From Nitrosotalea sp. (GTDB lineage Archaea; Thermoproteota; Nitrososphaeria; Nitrososphaerales; Nitrosopumilaceae), in NCBI GenBank assembly GCA_023251795.1, contig JAHEYD010000004.1, positions 38,634-102,633 on the forward strand: a stretch of DNA of 64,000 nucleotides, in the 5' to 3' direction. This document shows positions 41,247 to 48,879 of this stretch, one piece after another (the first letter of the stretch is position 1; each line of letters starts with the position of its first letter). The position numbers and the translations under genes are program-made. The notes under the pieces are model-generated. The model made no database searches. It was not told the origin of the DNA and was given only the letters and a program-made list of their open reading frames with translations.

Positions 41247-41341
41247 CCCCGGACTATAAGTCCGAGGCATTAACGAAACGAACGGGTAACGACTTCTGCG
41301 GAAGTCGCTTAGACCCCTTTATTCCTTCTTTTTATTCTTGT
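41247..41341 (+). ncRNA. Two-hairpin structured RNA with T-rich end (or terminator)
   Basis: Hairpin 1: CCCCGGACT with AGTCCGAGG (41247-41267, one mismatch). Hairpin 2: GGGT-x3-GACTTC, TGCG loop, GAAGTC-x5-ACCC (41284-41316). Followed by a pyrimidine-rich tract to 41341. GC-rich in an AT-rich context, which suggests a selected RNA; it may just be the terminator of the 40336 unit. Confidence 0.45.
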
Positions 41342-41409
41342 TAATTTTATAATTACTATTACGATGCCTTAATCTTACTAATCATACCCTTATTCACCTT
41401 ACTAATAGA

Positions 41410-41470
41410 AAGACTTATATACACCTAAAGACATATAGTAGTATTGGCAATAAGCCAAATACGGAGGCAA
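41410..41470 (+). promoter_or_regulatory. Promoter and 5'-UTR hairpin for 41476
   Basis: TATA box CTTATATACA near 41413-41422. TTGGC-AATAA-GCCAA (41445-41459) is a hairpin directly before GGAGG. Same design as the inverted repeat at 19218-19234. Confidence 0.5.
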
Positions 41471-41475
41471 ATAAT

Positions 41476-41649
41476 ATGGATAACTTGGTAAATACAAAAG
41501 AAAGTATAAAAACACGAGGACAACTCGAAGACCTCGTTTGCAGAAATGGACTTCTTGATGATGTAAGCCCAAAAGAAATCAGAAAAATGACAATCGCCCA
41601 ACTACAGAAGGTATGGGATGAGGGTATAATTGAGGATGGAGGAAGATAA
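41476..41649 (+). CDS. Hypothetical 57-aa protein
   Basis: ACGGAGGCAAATAAT before the ATG. Helical, contains RGQLEDLVCRNGLLDD and KEIRKMTIAQLQKVW, reminiscent of small SAP/LEM-type helix pairs. Function unknown. Confidence 0.5.
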   Translation: MDNLVNTKESIKTRGQLEDLVCRNGLLDDVSPKEIRKMTIAQLQKVWDEGIIEDGGR

Positions 41650-41650
41650 A

Positions 41651-41779
41651 ATGAAGGATGATGAATGTGAACACGAATTTAACCTGCACATGCCTGTAAA
41701 TTTACAATCGTGTTCAAAGTGCGGCAAAGCCCGCATAGACCTTGGGGAAGAAAGCATGGAAAATATATCCATGTCGTGA
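41651..41779 (+). CDS. Small Cys/His protein, 42 aa
   Basis: CEHEFNLH and CSKCGKA form a C-x-H ... C-x2-C metal site, as in truncated zinc-finger proteins of viruses. Ends 8 bases before the tRNA-like RNA. Confidence 0.45.
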   Translation: MKDDECEHEFNLHMPVNLQSCSKCGKARIDLGEESMENISMS

Positions 41780-41786
41780 ATACAGT

Positions 41787-41904
41787 GCCCAAGACGGAGA
41801 TTAACCCTTTGCAAAAAGGCAATCTGACGGCTCAACGAATTTGCATAAGGCGAGTCGGTAAAGTTGCCTCCGGGTTATAGCGGGATTCGACTTCCCGCTT
41901 GGGC
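41787..41904 (+). ncRNA. tRNA-like structured RNA, 118 nt
   Basis: Ends pair as a 7-bp acceptor stem: GCCCAAG (41787-41793) with CTTGGGC (41898-41904). Just inside is a standard T-arm, CGGGA-TTCGACT-TCCCG (41881-41897), with TTCGA in the loop. The centre does not fold into D and anticodon arms: CGGAG pairs with CTCCG, CCTTT-GCAA-AAAGG is a tetraloop hairpin, and GGCAA pairs with TTGCC. No anticodon loop was found. Could be a tRNA mimic, a tRNA with unusual introns, or a regulatory RNA. GC-rich relative to its surroundings. Confidence 0.6.
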
Positions 41905-41983
41905 TTCAACCAGGTTCTTGTGATGTCCCCTGGGATATAGAAATTAAAAAAGAAACATCATTTAAAATAAAAAGGAGGATAAT

Positions 41984-42148
41984 ATGGATATAATATGGAT
42001 GAGAAACAACGGTTGTTTCTCAAATTGTGAACATTATAAAGTTCACATGCGCTATGACGAAATTATGAACCAATGGTTATCGTCAAGCAGTTGCGGTTCT
42101 CAGCCACTCAAGACCAAAAACTTTTATAGATGTCGGAGGTTTAAATGA
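41984..42148 (+). CDS. 54-aa protein with two strong hairpins in its 5' coding part
   Basis: AAAGGAGGATAAT precedes the ATG. Cys/His content (CFSNCEHYKVH) suggests a metal site. Codons 6-21 hold two adjacent perfect inverted repeats (42001-42021 with 10-bp arms, 42026-42047 with 7-bp arms), unusual inside a gene and perhaps a translation switch. Overlaps the next ATG (ATGA). Confidence 0.5.
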   Translation: MDIIWMRNNGCFSNCEHYKVHMRYDEIMNQWLSSSSCGSQPLKTKNFYRCRRFK

Positions 42149-42354
42149 AAAATCTAAAAATCGATGAAGACGCTCACAGGATCCTTGTGGGCGTCAGGAA
42201 AACCATGGAAGATAAGGGCATCGAAAACCCTAACCTTTCGGATGCTATAAGGGAACTCGATAGCCGCCCTAAGGGGTCTAACCAAGCTACGAAATCACGC
42301 ACCCCGCATTACAAATGCGAGGCATTGGATGAACATATAGAAGAGGATGTATGA
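42145..42354 (+). CDS. Ribbon-helix-helix-like regulator, 69 aa
   Basis: KNLKIDEDAHRILVGVRKTM and NPNLSDAIREL match small RHH or antitoxin-type DNA-binding proteins (strand, helix, turn, helix). The tail is basic. No toxin gene is adjacent, so a repressor role is more likely than a toxin-antitoxin role. Confidence 0.55.
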   Translation: MKNLKIDEDAHRILVGVRKTMEDKGIENPNLSDAIRELDSRPKGSNQATKSRTPHYKCEALDEHIEEDV

Positions 42355-42379
42355 AAACAGTTGATAAATTAAGGTTGAA

Positions 42380-42667
42380 ATGATGAAAGATACTTATTTT
42401 AGTTGTAAAAACTGTGAACTTAGTTATTGTATGGAGTACATAAATAATAATAAGATTTGTTCAGGTGTAATAAAATCCCCTAACCCCAAAAAACCCTATG
42501 ATGTTATTAGGCTGTGTATCAGAACATCAAATGAAGATGAAATTCAAACTTATGATTATACACCGGATGAAACAAGTTCAATTATTATCGTATTAAATCA
42601 TGCGCTTGGTGACTGGCTTACCGAGTCAAAAGTCTATCAAAAATTTAGGAGTAAAAAATCGGTGTGA
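42380..42667 (+). CDS. Cys-containing 95-aa protein
   Basis: FSCKNCELSYCMEYINNNKIC suggests a zinc or Fe-S site in the first 35 residues, then a beta-rich part. No family recognised. Convergent with the minus-strand AbrB-like gene. Confidence 0.45.
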   Translation: MMKDTYFSCKNCELSYCMEYINNNKICSGVIKSPNPKKPYDVIRLCIRTSNEDEIQTYDYTPDETSSIIIVLNHALGDWLTESKVYQKFRSKKSV

Positions 42668-42736
42668 TATAAAATATTAGAAACACCCAGCTTCATATAA
42701 ACACAAGGAATACATTCACAAGTGATAATATTAACA

Positions 42737-42751
42737 GAGAATTATTTTCTC
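42737..42751. terminator. Possible bidirectional terminator hairpin
   Basis: GAGAA (42737-42741) and TTCTC (42747-42751) pair around a short AT loop between two convergent genes. Confidence 0.35.
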
Positions 42752-42960
42752 AGTAATTCCTTATTAATCTGTTTTGCGGCTTGCTGTAAACCTTTTTCAA
42801 CATCAGAAAAAAGCCCTTTCGGTGCAATAGTCACCTTGCCATTTTCATATTTAACATCAAGTTTCGTGCCTTTATCCATTCCAGCTAACTCAACAAAAGC
42901 TGGTGGAATCATAGCAAAAAAAGACCCGCTATTATTTTTCTGTAATGTTCTTACACTCAT
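42742..42960 (-). CDS. AbrB/SpoVT-type DNA-binding protein, 72 aa
   Basis: Minus strand. GSFFAMIPPAFVELAGMDKG, TKLDVKYENGKVTIAP is the swapped-hairpin AbrB fold (usual form: S-x-x-V-x-I-P-x-x-L-x-G). Such proteins are common repressors in archaea and archaeal viruses. It lies divergently to the promoter of the capsid-like genes, so it likely controls the late genes. Confidence 0.75.
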   Translation of the reverse strand: MSVRTLQKNNSGSFFAMIPPAFVELAGMDKGTKLDVKYENGKVTIAPKGLFSDVEKGLQQAAKQINKELLRK

Positions 42961-43059
42961 AATACAAATCCATTATCTTAATTAATTTACTTGATATTAA
43001 AGTTTATTATGGATTTCATCAATGATTTAATAAATGATTTATATTATGCAAAAAATATC

Positions 43060-43107
43060 TTTATATATTTTTATATTTAAGTTATCTCTAATAGTTCATG
43101 GAGGTGA
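43060..43107 (+). promoter_or_regulatory. Promoter and strong ribosome site of the capsid-like operon
   Basis: TATA box TTTATATA at 43060-43067; GGAGGTGA at 43100-43107, the best match to the archaeal 16S end in the window, 7 nt before the ATG. No ATTAAACTTT box or GAGGACA leader, so it belongs to a different regulatory class from modules 1-5. Confidence 0.6.
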
Positions 43108-43113
43108 ACTTAA

Positions 43114-43542
43114 ATGTTTGAAACAATAAAAACAAAAGTAATGCAGTCTCATTTTATGAAGACTCTTTCCGTGCTGCTTTTTGCAGCGAGTGCATCGGTG
43201 GATGCAAAAAATATGCAGCCACTTATGGCAGCGCAGCGTGACATAGTTAAAAACGCCCCTAACGCCATGCTCGGCATGATGTGGGTTGTAGTTGGTTCGG
43301 TTCTGGCAATAGTTGTAGGTTCGTTCCTGCTCTATATTGGCTTGTTCCTTAACGCAACAGTAGTGAATTCACTGCCAGCAGTACAGGATGCAGCCTATAA
43401 TACTACACTTGCATCGACAAAATCAAACGTGAACACAGGCTTTACCGTTATCGGTATAATGTTCATCATAATCGGTGCATCAGGATGTATCGTAGTGCTG
43501 ATGAGCATGATAGGCACAATAGGTGGCGGACAGAGACAGTAA
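43114..43542 (+). CDS. VP1-like major capsid protein candidate
   Basis: 142 residues. Residues 15-31 (MKTLSVLLFAASASVDA) look like a cleavable leader; two long hydrophobic helices follow at 54-80 and 110-134 with a short polar loop between, and a GGGQRQ end. This is the layout of spindle-shaped virus capsid proteins (fuselloviral VP1, His1 VP21), where the N-terminus is also trimmed. GC-rich codons and the strongest ribosome site in the window suggest high expression. Its paralog follows. A pilin-like surface protein is the alternative. Confidence 0.55.
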   Translation: MFETIKTKVMQSHFMKTLSVLLFAASASVDAKNMQPLMAAQRDIVKNAPNAMLGMMWVVVGSVLAIVVGSFLLYIGLFLNATVVNSLPAVQDAAYNTTLASTKSNVNTGFTVIGIMFIIIGASGCIVVLMSMIGTIGGGQRQ

Positions 43543-43579
43543 AACCCACCCTTTTTTTTAAAAGGAACGAGGTAAATAA

Positions 43580-44281
43580 ATGTCACTGAAACAAAAGAAA
43601 GATAGAATCACATCACCTAAAGCAAACGCCAATATGGCGATGTTATGGGTTGCTGTTGGTTCTATCTTAACTATTGTAATTGGTGCATTTCTTCTCTATA
43701 TAGCCATTTTCATTAATGTATCTACATCATCCGCCTTTGATTCTACCTTAAATCCAGCGTCAGCAACAGGCACATTCACCTTTTCAGGGAACACGTCAAC
43801 AGGTGATTGGGCTAATATAACAAGCAGTGCCTTAGTGAACACCAGTTACTACTTCAATACCACAGGAATCGGAAAACCTATCGGGGCTTTGGTTGTAAGA
43901 GTGGATGGCACTACTTATAGGAACGATTCGGCGGGTTCAGCAAGTGCATTGGCAGCAGCCATTAACGCCGATTCAACATTTACAGGAATATTATCAGCAA
44001 GTAATAATGTTGTAAATGTAACTCGTGTTACGGCATCTGCAACAGGCACGGGCGGTAATAGCTACACAATATCTAAAACCGCAACAAACATAACTGTTTC
44101 TGGTGCAACACTGACAGGTGGAGTTGAAGGTAGTTCAGCATGGACATCGTCCAAATCAAATACTATGACAGGATACCTTATTATTGGTATAATGTTCATC
44201 ATCATAGGAGCTATTGGTTGTATTACAGTATTGATGACCATGATAGGTAGCATCGGCGGAAGTGGATTGAAGAGAGGATAA
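43580..44281 (+). CDS. Second VP1-like capsid protein with an inserted surface domain
   Basis: 233 residues. The first helix (MLWVAVGSILTIVIGAFLLY, 21-40) and last helix (GIMFIIIGAIGCITVLM) are nearly the same as in the upstream protein. The loop between them is about 140 residues instead of 30 and contains ALAAAINADSTFTG, VNVTRVTASATGTGGNSY and NITVSGATLTGG, a repeat type frequent in phage tail and hook-associated proteins. It would be displayed on the virion. No leader region, but a basic N-terminus (LKQKKDRITSPKANAN). Confidence 0.55.
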   Translation: MSLKQKKDRITSPKANANMAMLWVAVGSILTIVIGAFLLYIAIFINVSTSSAFDSTLNPASATGTFTFSGNTSTGDWANITSSALVNTSYYFNTTGIGKPIGALVVRVDGTTYRNDSAGSASALAAAINADSTFTGILSASNNVVNVTRVTASATGTGGNSYTISKTATNITVSGATLTGGVEGSSAWTSSKSNTMTGYLIIGIMFIIIGAIGCITVLMTMIGSIGGSGLKRG

Positions 44282-44365
44282 CACCAAAACACAAAACCAC
44301 AAGAAATCAATAAACAATAAATAATAAGATATATATACCTAAAACGATAATATAAGTATTAGATT

Positions 44366-44689
44366 ATGGAATTAATTCTTTACTTACTTCTTTTCGTTTT
44401 AGGTATAATTTTTTTTATTCTCAGTACAGAACAATCAGAATCAACGCATGATATTACAAATACCCATCAATTTCAATTCTCTTTTCTCTCATTAATTGTT
44501 TGGGCTGCTCTCGCTTTAAATTCTTTCAATATTACAATTCCGTCATCATCCCAGACTTACGATTATACTTTCATAGGACTATCCTTAGCATTTTTTGGAC
44601 TATCCCTTTTAAATACAATCGTCCTTATGTTTTACGGCACTTATAACACATTATTCAAAGTAGCATCCCCAGAACTAAAAAAAGGCTAA
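44366..44689 (+). CDS. Four-helix membrane protein, 107 aa
   Basis: Hydrophobic segments near 3-20, 40-56, 68-80 and 82-96. Preceded by a TATA-like ATATATA at about 44330. First of the virion-type membrane gene run after the capsid pair. Function unknown. Confidence 0.5.
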   Translation: MELILYLLLFVLGIIFFILSTEQSESTHDITNTHQFQFSFLSLIVWAALALNSFNITIPSSSQTYDYTFIGLSLAFFGLSLLNTIVLMFYGTYNTLFKVASPELKKG

Positions 44690-44705
44690 CAGGAGGAATA
44701 AAATA

Positions 44706-44855
44706 ATGGCTAAAAGATATGTCAATATGACTGCAACTGAACTATATGAAAATATAAAAAATCAAGAAAAAAGAGTAGAGAAATTAACAGGAATTTACAG
44801 AAAGGAAGCTAATTTTAGGTTACAGAAAATGTTACGTGAGCAAAAAACAAGGTAA
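44706..44855 (+). CDS. Basic coiled-coil protein, 49 aa
   Basis: AGGAGGAATAAAATA before the ATG. Lys/Glu-rich helix (YENIKNQEKRVEKLTGIY). May bind nucleic acid. Ends just before the next gene. Confidence 0.45.
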   Translation: MAKRYVNMTATELYENIKNQEKRVEKLTGIYRKEANFRLQKMLREQKTR

Positions 44856-44863
44856 AACAATAA

Positions 44864-45292
44864 ATGTCAGACCCAGGAAGTGCCGTTCAAGTTGTAAATA
44901 TGGAAGCCTTACTATCAAGGCTTTTAAATAACGAATACATTCCAGAAGAAATTAAAGATGAATGGTGGCTTCTCTTATCTGACGATGTTACCCTTACAAA
45001 CTTTGATGATAAAGCAATAGCATGGCAAATGAATAAATTCGACCTCTTACATCTTAGAACAATAGCATCTTTACACGGACATGCTTATAATAAACAAGTA
45101 GTAAAATTAATCAATGCCCTTGAAATGATTTATCACGCAAAACTCAACAGGGCAAGAAATGGCTTTACAGCTAATAACTTAGTAAAACAAATATCAGAGC
45201 AATATCTCATGGATAGAACCGCATCATCACAAGTACAAAATCAAAATCAAGGACTCTGGGGACATATTAAAGGCTTAGTAGGACGTGGCTAA
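44864..45292 (+). CDS. Hypothetical 142-aa helical protein
   Basis: No membrane segment. Rich in helix formers (MEALLSRLLNNEYIPEEIKD; QVVKLINALEMIYHAKLNRA) with a Gln-rich, Gly-ended tail. Lies within the virion-type block; could be a scaffold or an internal protein. Confidence 0.5.
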   Translation: MSDPGSAVQVVNMEALLSRLLNNEYIPEEIKDEWWLLLSDDVTLTNFDDKAIAWQMNKFDLLHLRTIASLHGHAYNKQVVKLINALEMIYHAKLNRARNGFTANNLVKQISEQYLMDRTASSQVQNQNQGLWGHIKGLVGRG

Positions 45293-45293
45293 A

Positions 45294-45449
45294 ATGATTT
45301 CAGCTTTTCAAGAAGATTATATTTATATGGGAATTATATTATTAAGTGGTATAATACTTACCGCTATCGGAACAATAATTTTCACTTATTTATTACCAAA
45401 AAATATAATAGATAAATTCCAATCAAGAATCAATAATATAAGGAGATGA
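45294..45449 (+). CDS. Membrane protein, 51 aa
   Basis: One hydrophobic segment (MGIILLSGIILTAIGTIIFTY) and a basic tail; its end carries AAGGAGATGA, the ribosome site of the next gene. Confidence 0.45.
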   Translation: MISAFQEDYIYMGIILLSGIILTAIGTIIFTYLLPKNIIDKFQSRINNIRR

Positions 45450-45454
45450 AATAA

Positions 45455-45664
45455 ATGAGAAAAAAAATACCTAAAAATATTTTAGAAAAGTTAGATGATG
45501 AGTTTAAAACTCAAAGAGGTAAGTATCAAACCTTACGTGATTCTGGAGCATCAATCAATCAAGTGGCGGATGCTTATCAAATAAATCCTCGAACAGTATG
45601 GCAACGCACAAATGATAGATTTTATCGTCCAAAGGAAAAAAGTAAGATAATAAAGATATGGTAA
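45455..45664 (+). CDS. Small HTH protein, 69 aa
   Basis: YQTLRDSGASINQVADAYQ then INPRTVWQRTNDRF is a resolvase-type helix-turn-helix with basic ends. Probably a DNA-binding regulator or a genome-condensing virion protein. Confidence 0.55.
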   Translation: MRKKIPKNILEKLDDEFKTQRGKYQTLRDSGASINQVADAYQINPRTVWQRTNDRFYRPKEKSKIIKIW

Positions 45665-45687
45665 TATAAATAATAAGAAACAACAAA

Positions 45688-46554
45688 ATGCCACCATTAC
45701 CAACCCCAGAAATCCCGCAAAACGTCCCTGATATAGCTAAAGCAACGGAAGTAGCTGTTAATACGTATAGTGGTGAGATTTACGCTATTATGTTATTTTT
45801 CTTTATAGGTCTTATCGTTATTTTTGTTATATTACTATTGATAATAAAAATATGGGGTAATCCTATTAACGTGGCAAAATCAGCATCATTATCAGGAAAA
45901 GCCATCATTCAACATCTTGAAAATTCCAGAATTGGTTCTCTTAAACTTGCATCAATCGGCGGTGGTGCTTTACGTCATCAAAATATAGAAGACGGCACTC
46001 TTATCGCTATCCCAAAAGGTATCAATAATCTTGAAGGAAGTCCTTTTGTAAACTCATGGAATCTAACAGGTATTACAGTTCCAACGTTCCTTATCGGAGC
46101 AATAACAAAACTCAGAGAATATGGATACTTAACACGCCAAAAGCTACAAGATGCGATTGACCAAAATAAAGCACTAAGAGCAACATTACTCAGTGAATTA
46201 CAAATAGCTATTACATCTAAGGATGAAAAAAACCAAAAAGACTTAGAATCAAAATTACAAGAAACTCCTGACATAGAAAATGTTAATCTCATCACAGAAT
46301 CTTATGATTTTAATAATTTCTCGGATATTATCAAAAAATCAAAATCACCGACTTTATATCCTTTACAAATAGAACACACAAATGAGTTCATACAACCTAT
46401 TAACCAACACTATACCGAAGCAGATATAACAAAAGAAATCAAATCCTATATGATGGGAATACCTGATACTTTCGGTAGAACATTCCTTTTAACAGGAATC
46501 GGGATATTTATAGTAGCCCTCGCTATATATTTTATGATGGGTTCGATTAAGTAA
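45688..46554 (+). CDS. Bitopic membrane protein, 288 aa
   Basis: Membrane segments at about 32-56 (IYAIMLFFFIGLIVIFVILL) and 265-284 (FLLTGIGIFIVALAIYFMM) with a soluble domain between. The middle (FVNSWNLTGITVPTFLIGAI, KLREYGYLTRQKLQDAI) is similar to a stretch of the 331-aa protein at 47261, so they look like paralogs. Virion-associated or assembly role inferred from place. Confidence 0.5.
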   Translation: MPPLPTPEIPQNVPDIAKATEVAVNTYSGEIYAIMLFFFIGLIVIFVILLLIIKIWGNPINVAKSASLSGKAIIQHLENSRIGSLKLASIGGGALRHQNIEDGTLIAIPKGINNLEGSPFVNSWNLTGITVPTFLIGAITKLREYGYLTRQKLQDAIDQNKALRATLLSELQIAITSKDEKNQKDLESKLQETPDIENVNLITESYDFNNFSDIIKKSKSPTLYPLQIEHTNEFIQPINQHYTEADITKEIKSYMMGIPDTFGRTFLLTGIGIFIVALAIYFMMGSIK

Positions 46555-46581
46555 CATATATAAATAAGGAGAAATAAAACA

Positions 46582-46734
46582 ATGGTAGCACAATTAACAA
46601 ATAAACAACTAAAAAAACAAGCAGCAGAAATATATGGTATATCAGAAGGTTTGTTGAGAAAAAACGTGTTTGTGCAACAAGGATTTAACGATGTTATAAC
46701 GAGAAAAAAACAAAAAAAACACTCAAAAAATTAG
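46582..46734 (+). CDS. Basic HTH-like 50-aa protein
   Basis: LTNKQLKKQAAEIYGISEGLL looks like one HTH, with a Lys-rich tail. AAGGAGAAATAAAAC precedes the ATG. Confidence 0.45.
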   Translation: MVAQLTNKQLKKQAAEIYGISEGLLRKNVFVQQGFNDVITRKKQKKHSKN

Positions 46735-46746
46735 GATAGGTAAACT

Positions 46747-46977
46747 ATGGGTAAACGAAAATTAAAAACACCATTTGATGAAGTCCATGAATTTGCAGAC
46801 AATATGGCAGATAGCCCAAAAAAAACATATGCAAGAACATATTTACATTGGATAGAAGGTAATTATCCAGAAGAACCAAATCCCAAAGTGTTAGGATTAA
46901 CAATTGATGGGACAAAAAAAATACGTTCAAGATTTTCAGGGTATCGGCAAACCTTAGCTGGATATAAAAGAAAATAA
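46747..46977 (+). CDS. Basic 76-aa protein
   Basis: Lys/Arg-rich at both ends (GKRKLKTPFDEVHEF ... IRSRFSGYRQTLAGYKRK). Possibly nucleic-acid binding. No domain recognised. Confidence 0.45.
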   Translation: MGKRKLKTPFDEVHEFADNMADSPKKTYARTYLHWIEGNYPEEPNPKVLGLTIDGTKKIRSRFSGYRQTLAGYKRK

Positions 46978-46983
46978 AGTATT

Positions 46984-47274
46984 ATGAAAAACAAAGAATT
47001 TTTACTCACACTTTTTACCAACATCTTAAAAAGTGCTATCGTCATGATGTTTATTACTGTTCAGTATATCCTTCTTTATTTTGCTATGTTTGGATATGCA
47101 ACAATAAGAAATGGTGGGGGAATGATTATTTTCCCTTATACAATGATACCATTATTTTCCGATTTATATATAATAGCAATATTTGTTTTTGCTATTTTTA
47201 TACTAATAAAAATATGGCATCTCGATACTTTAATTCTTAATCAATACAGAAAGGTGAAAAATGTTCGGGCTTGA
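46984..47274 (+). CDS. Two- or three-helix membrane protein, 96 aa
   Basis: Hydrophobic segments at about 18-40 and 56-78. FGYATIRNGGG and MIPLFSDLYI echo the membrane protein at 7019, suggesting a duplicated family. Overlaps the next gene. Confidence 0.5.
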   Translation: MKNKEFLLTLFTNILKSAIVMMFITVQYILLYFAMFGYATIRNGGGMIIFPYTMIPLFSDLYIIAIFVFAIFILIKIWHLDTLILNQYRKVKNVRA

Positions 47275-48256
47275 TATAGTTTTCCCTCGTGTAGGATTCC
47301 TTCAGTTTTGGCTTACCTTAGCAGTAGGAATCGTTATTATAATAGCATTTGCTCTTTATCTTGGACTTTTTACATGGTACTTCGGAAAACCCTTACGAAA
47401 ATACCTTACAGCACGCCTTACACCAAATAAAGGTATAATTCAGGAATATGAACAAGACCATCTTAATATCAGGATGGCAGAAGTTAAAGACGGACAATTT
47501 ACTAATCTTGAAGCACCATTACAAACAACGGAAACAAAAAAAACAGTAAAATCATGGTATAAAAAATCACTCTTAATTTCAGCCTTGATTTTCATATCAG
47601 GATTATCTGTTCTCGGATTATCATACACTTCTGTTTTTTCTGATAACTCCGACTTTGTTCCTTTTATAATCGGCATAATCTTATTATTTATCGGAGCATT
47701 AATATTAATAATATCTTACTCTATGAATCATGGTACTCTGATTAAAATTATTCCATCAAAACCAATAACAGCAAAATCTATAATATCAATTAACGGTGTA
47801 AAAACCCTTATGGCGTGGAATGTAACCCCAAAACTTCCATCTCAATATATTAATGCTTTACAAACATTGCTTACTCTGGGTTATAATTCACCACAAGAAA
47901 TCATAGATGATTTAACCCATGTAAATCCAGATACCAATGCCGTAGAACCCTTAATTAATGCAAATGAAATTATATCAGCAAACCCAGCCGACCTTACTTA
48001 TAATGATTTTCTTCAACTTCATAAAGAAATGGCAGATAAATATACTATCAAAGTTACTCCAGATGACGTTCTTAGTTTCTCGGAAAAGTTTTTGGATGAA
48101 CACGCAAGAAAATCAATTATTGAAAAAACAATAACAGTAGAACAAAAAAGACTCTCCGAGAACAAATACCAAAAATATGCCTTCATCATTATTGGATTAA
48201 TGATTTTGGGCGGATTTATTATGATGATGTATAAATTAAAGTATGGAGTGAAATAA
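47261..48256 (+). CDS. Multi-pass membrane protein, 331 aa
   Basis: Segments at about 10-35, 104-124, 130-148 and 305-325 with soluble domains between. SINGVKTLMAWNVTPKLPSQ, LLTLGYNSPQEIIDDL is similar to the 288-aa protein at 45688. GTG-AAAA ribosome context. Probably a virion or assembly protein. Confidence 0.5.
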   Translation: MFGLDIVFPRVGFLQFWLTLAVGIVIIIAFALYLGLFTWYFGKPLRKYLTARLTPNKGIIQEYEQDHLNIRMAEVKDGQFTNLEAPLQTTETKKTVKSWYKKSLLISALIFISGLSVLGLSYTSVFSDNSDFVPFIIGIILLFIGALILIISYSMNHGTLIKIIPSKPITAKSIISINGVKTLMAWNVTPKLPSQYINALQTLLTLGYNSPQEIIDDLTHVNPDTNAVEPLINANEIISANPADLTYNDFLQLHKEMADKYTIKVTPDDVLSFSEKFLDEHARKSIIEKTITVEQKRLSENKYQKYAFIIIGLMILGGFIMMMYKLKYGVK

Positions 48257-48454
48257 ATGAGTCGTTCCGATGCTGAAATAGCAAGATGGCGTGGATTAGT
48301 AGAATCGGCTAAAAAGAAAAATAAAATGCCAGAAATGCAACAAAGAATTAATAAGTACAAAGGGTCGATTATTTTAGGCAGGGACTTTCAAGAATCTACT
48401 GAAGAGTATCTAAAACGAAAAGATTTAAAAAAGTTTTGGGAGTGGATACCTTAA
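48257..48454 (+). CDS. Basic 65-aa protein
   Basis: Starts at the base after the previous stop. Charged helix (ARWRGLVESAKKKNKMPEMQ). No domain recognised. Confidence 0.45.
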   Translation: MSRSDAEIARWRGLVESAKKKNKMPEMQQRINKYKGSIILGRDFQESTEEYLKRKDLKKFWEWIP

Positions 48455-48877
48455 ATGGACTCAATAAACTTCCCTACCACGACAGATAAAGAATTGCGGT
48501 TGAAGGCAATAGCCGCAGAACACATCAATATAGTTCAGGCTATTGCTCAACTTCAAAACGACTTATCATTTTCAACATCAAGCGCAAACAATCTTTACGC
48601 AACACTAAAAGGATGTCATGCTATTTTTGTATCTTTACATGGATTTGCAAGAACAAGCGTAGTTGAAAAACTATCACAGGAAGACAAAGAATTAATAGAG
48701 AATTTTAGGAAAATTAATTTTAATTCCCTCTTAATATCAGATAAGAGCAAACCATATTCAGGGAAATTATCAAGTGTAAAAAATACTGCTATTATAAAAC
48801 AAACAGCAATGGACTTTATAGTTTTGTTTGATAAGTATCAGGATGCTCTTCATCAAGCTGGGCTGGCGGGGTTATAA
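48455..48877 (+). CDS. Hypothetical 140-aa helical protein
   Basis: Abuts the previous gene. All-helical, soluble (LKAIAAEHINIVQAIAQLQN). No family recognised. Confidence 0.45.
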   Translation: MDSINFPTTTDKELRLKAIAAEHINIVQAIAQLQNDLSFSTSSANNLYATLKGCHAIFVSLHGFARTSVVEKLSQEDKELIENFRKINFNSLLISDKSKPYSGKLSSVKNTAIIKQTAMDFIVLFDKYQDALHQAGLAGL

Positions 48878-48879
48878 AC

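Noticed and set aside
41787..41904. tmRNA
   Set aside because: Too short, no tag reading frame or pseudoknots, and archaea do not normally have tmRNA.
42145..42354. Toxin-antitoxin system
   Set aside because: The RHH-like protein has no adjacent toxin-like gene; the next gene is a Cys-containing protein of unknown type.
42722..42985. Plus-strand 87-aa frame opposite the AbrB-like gene
   Set aside because: The minus-strand frame has a clear AbrB fold and a proper start; the plus frame is a shadow with no ribosome site.
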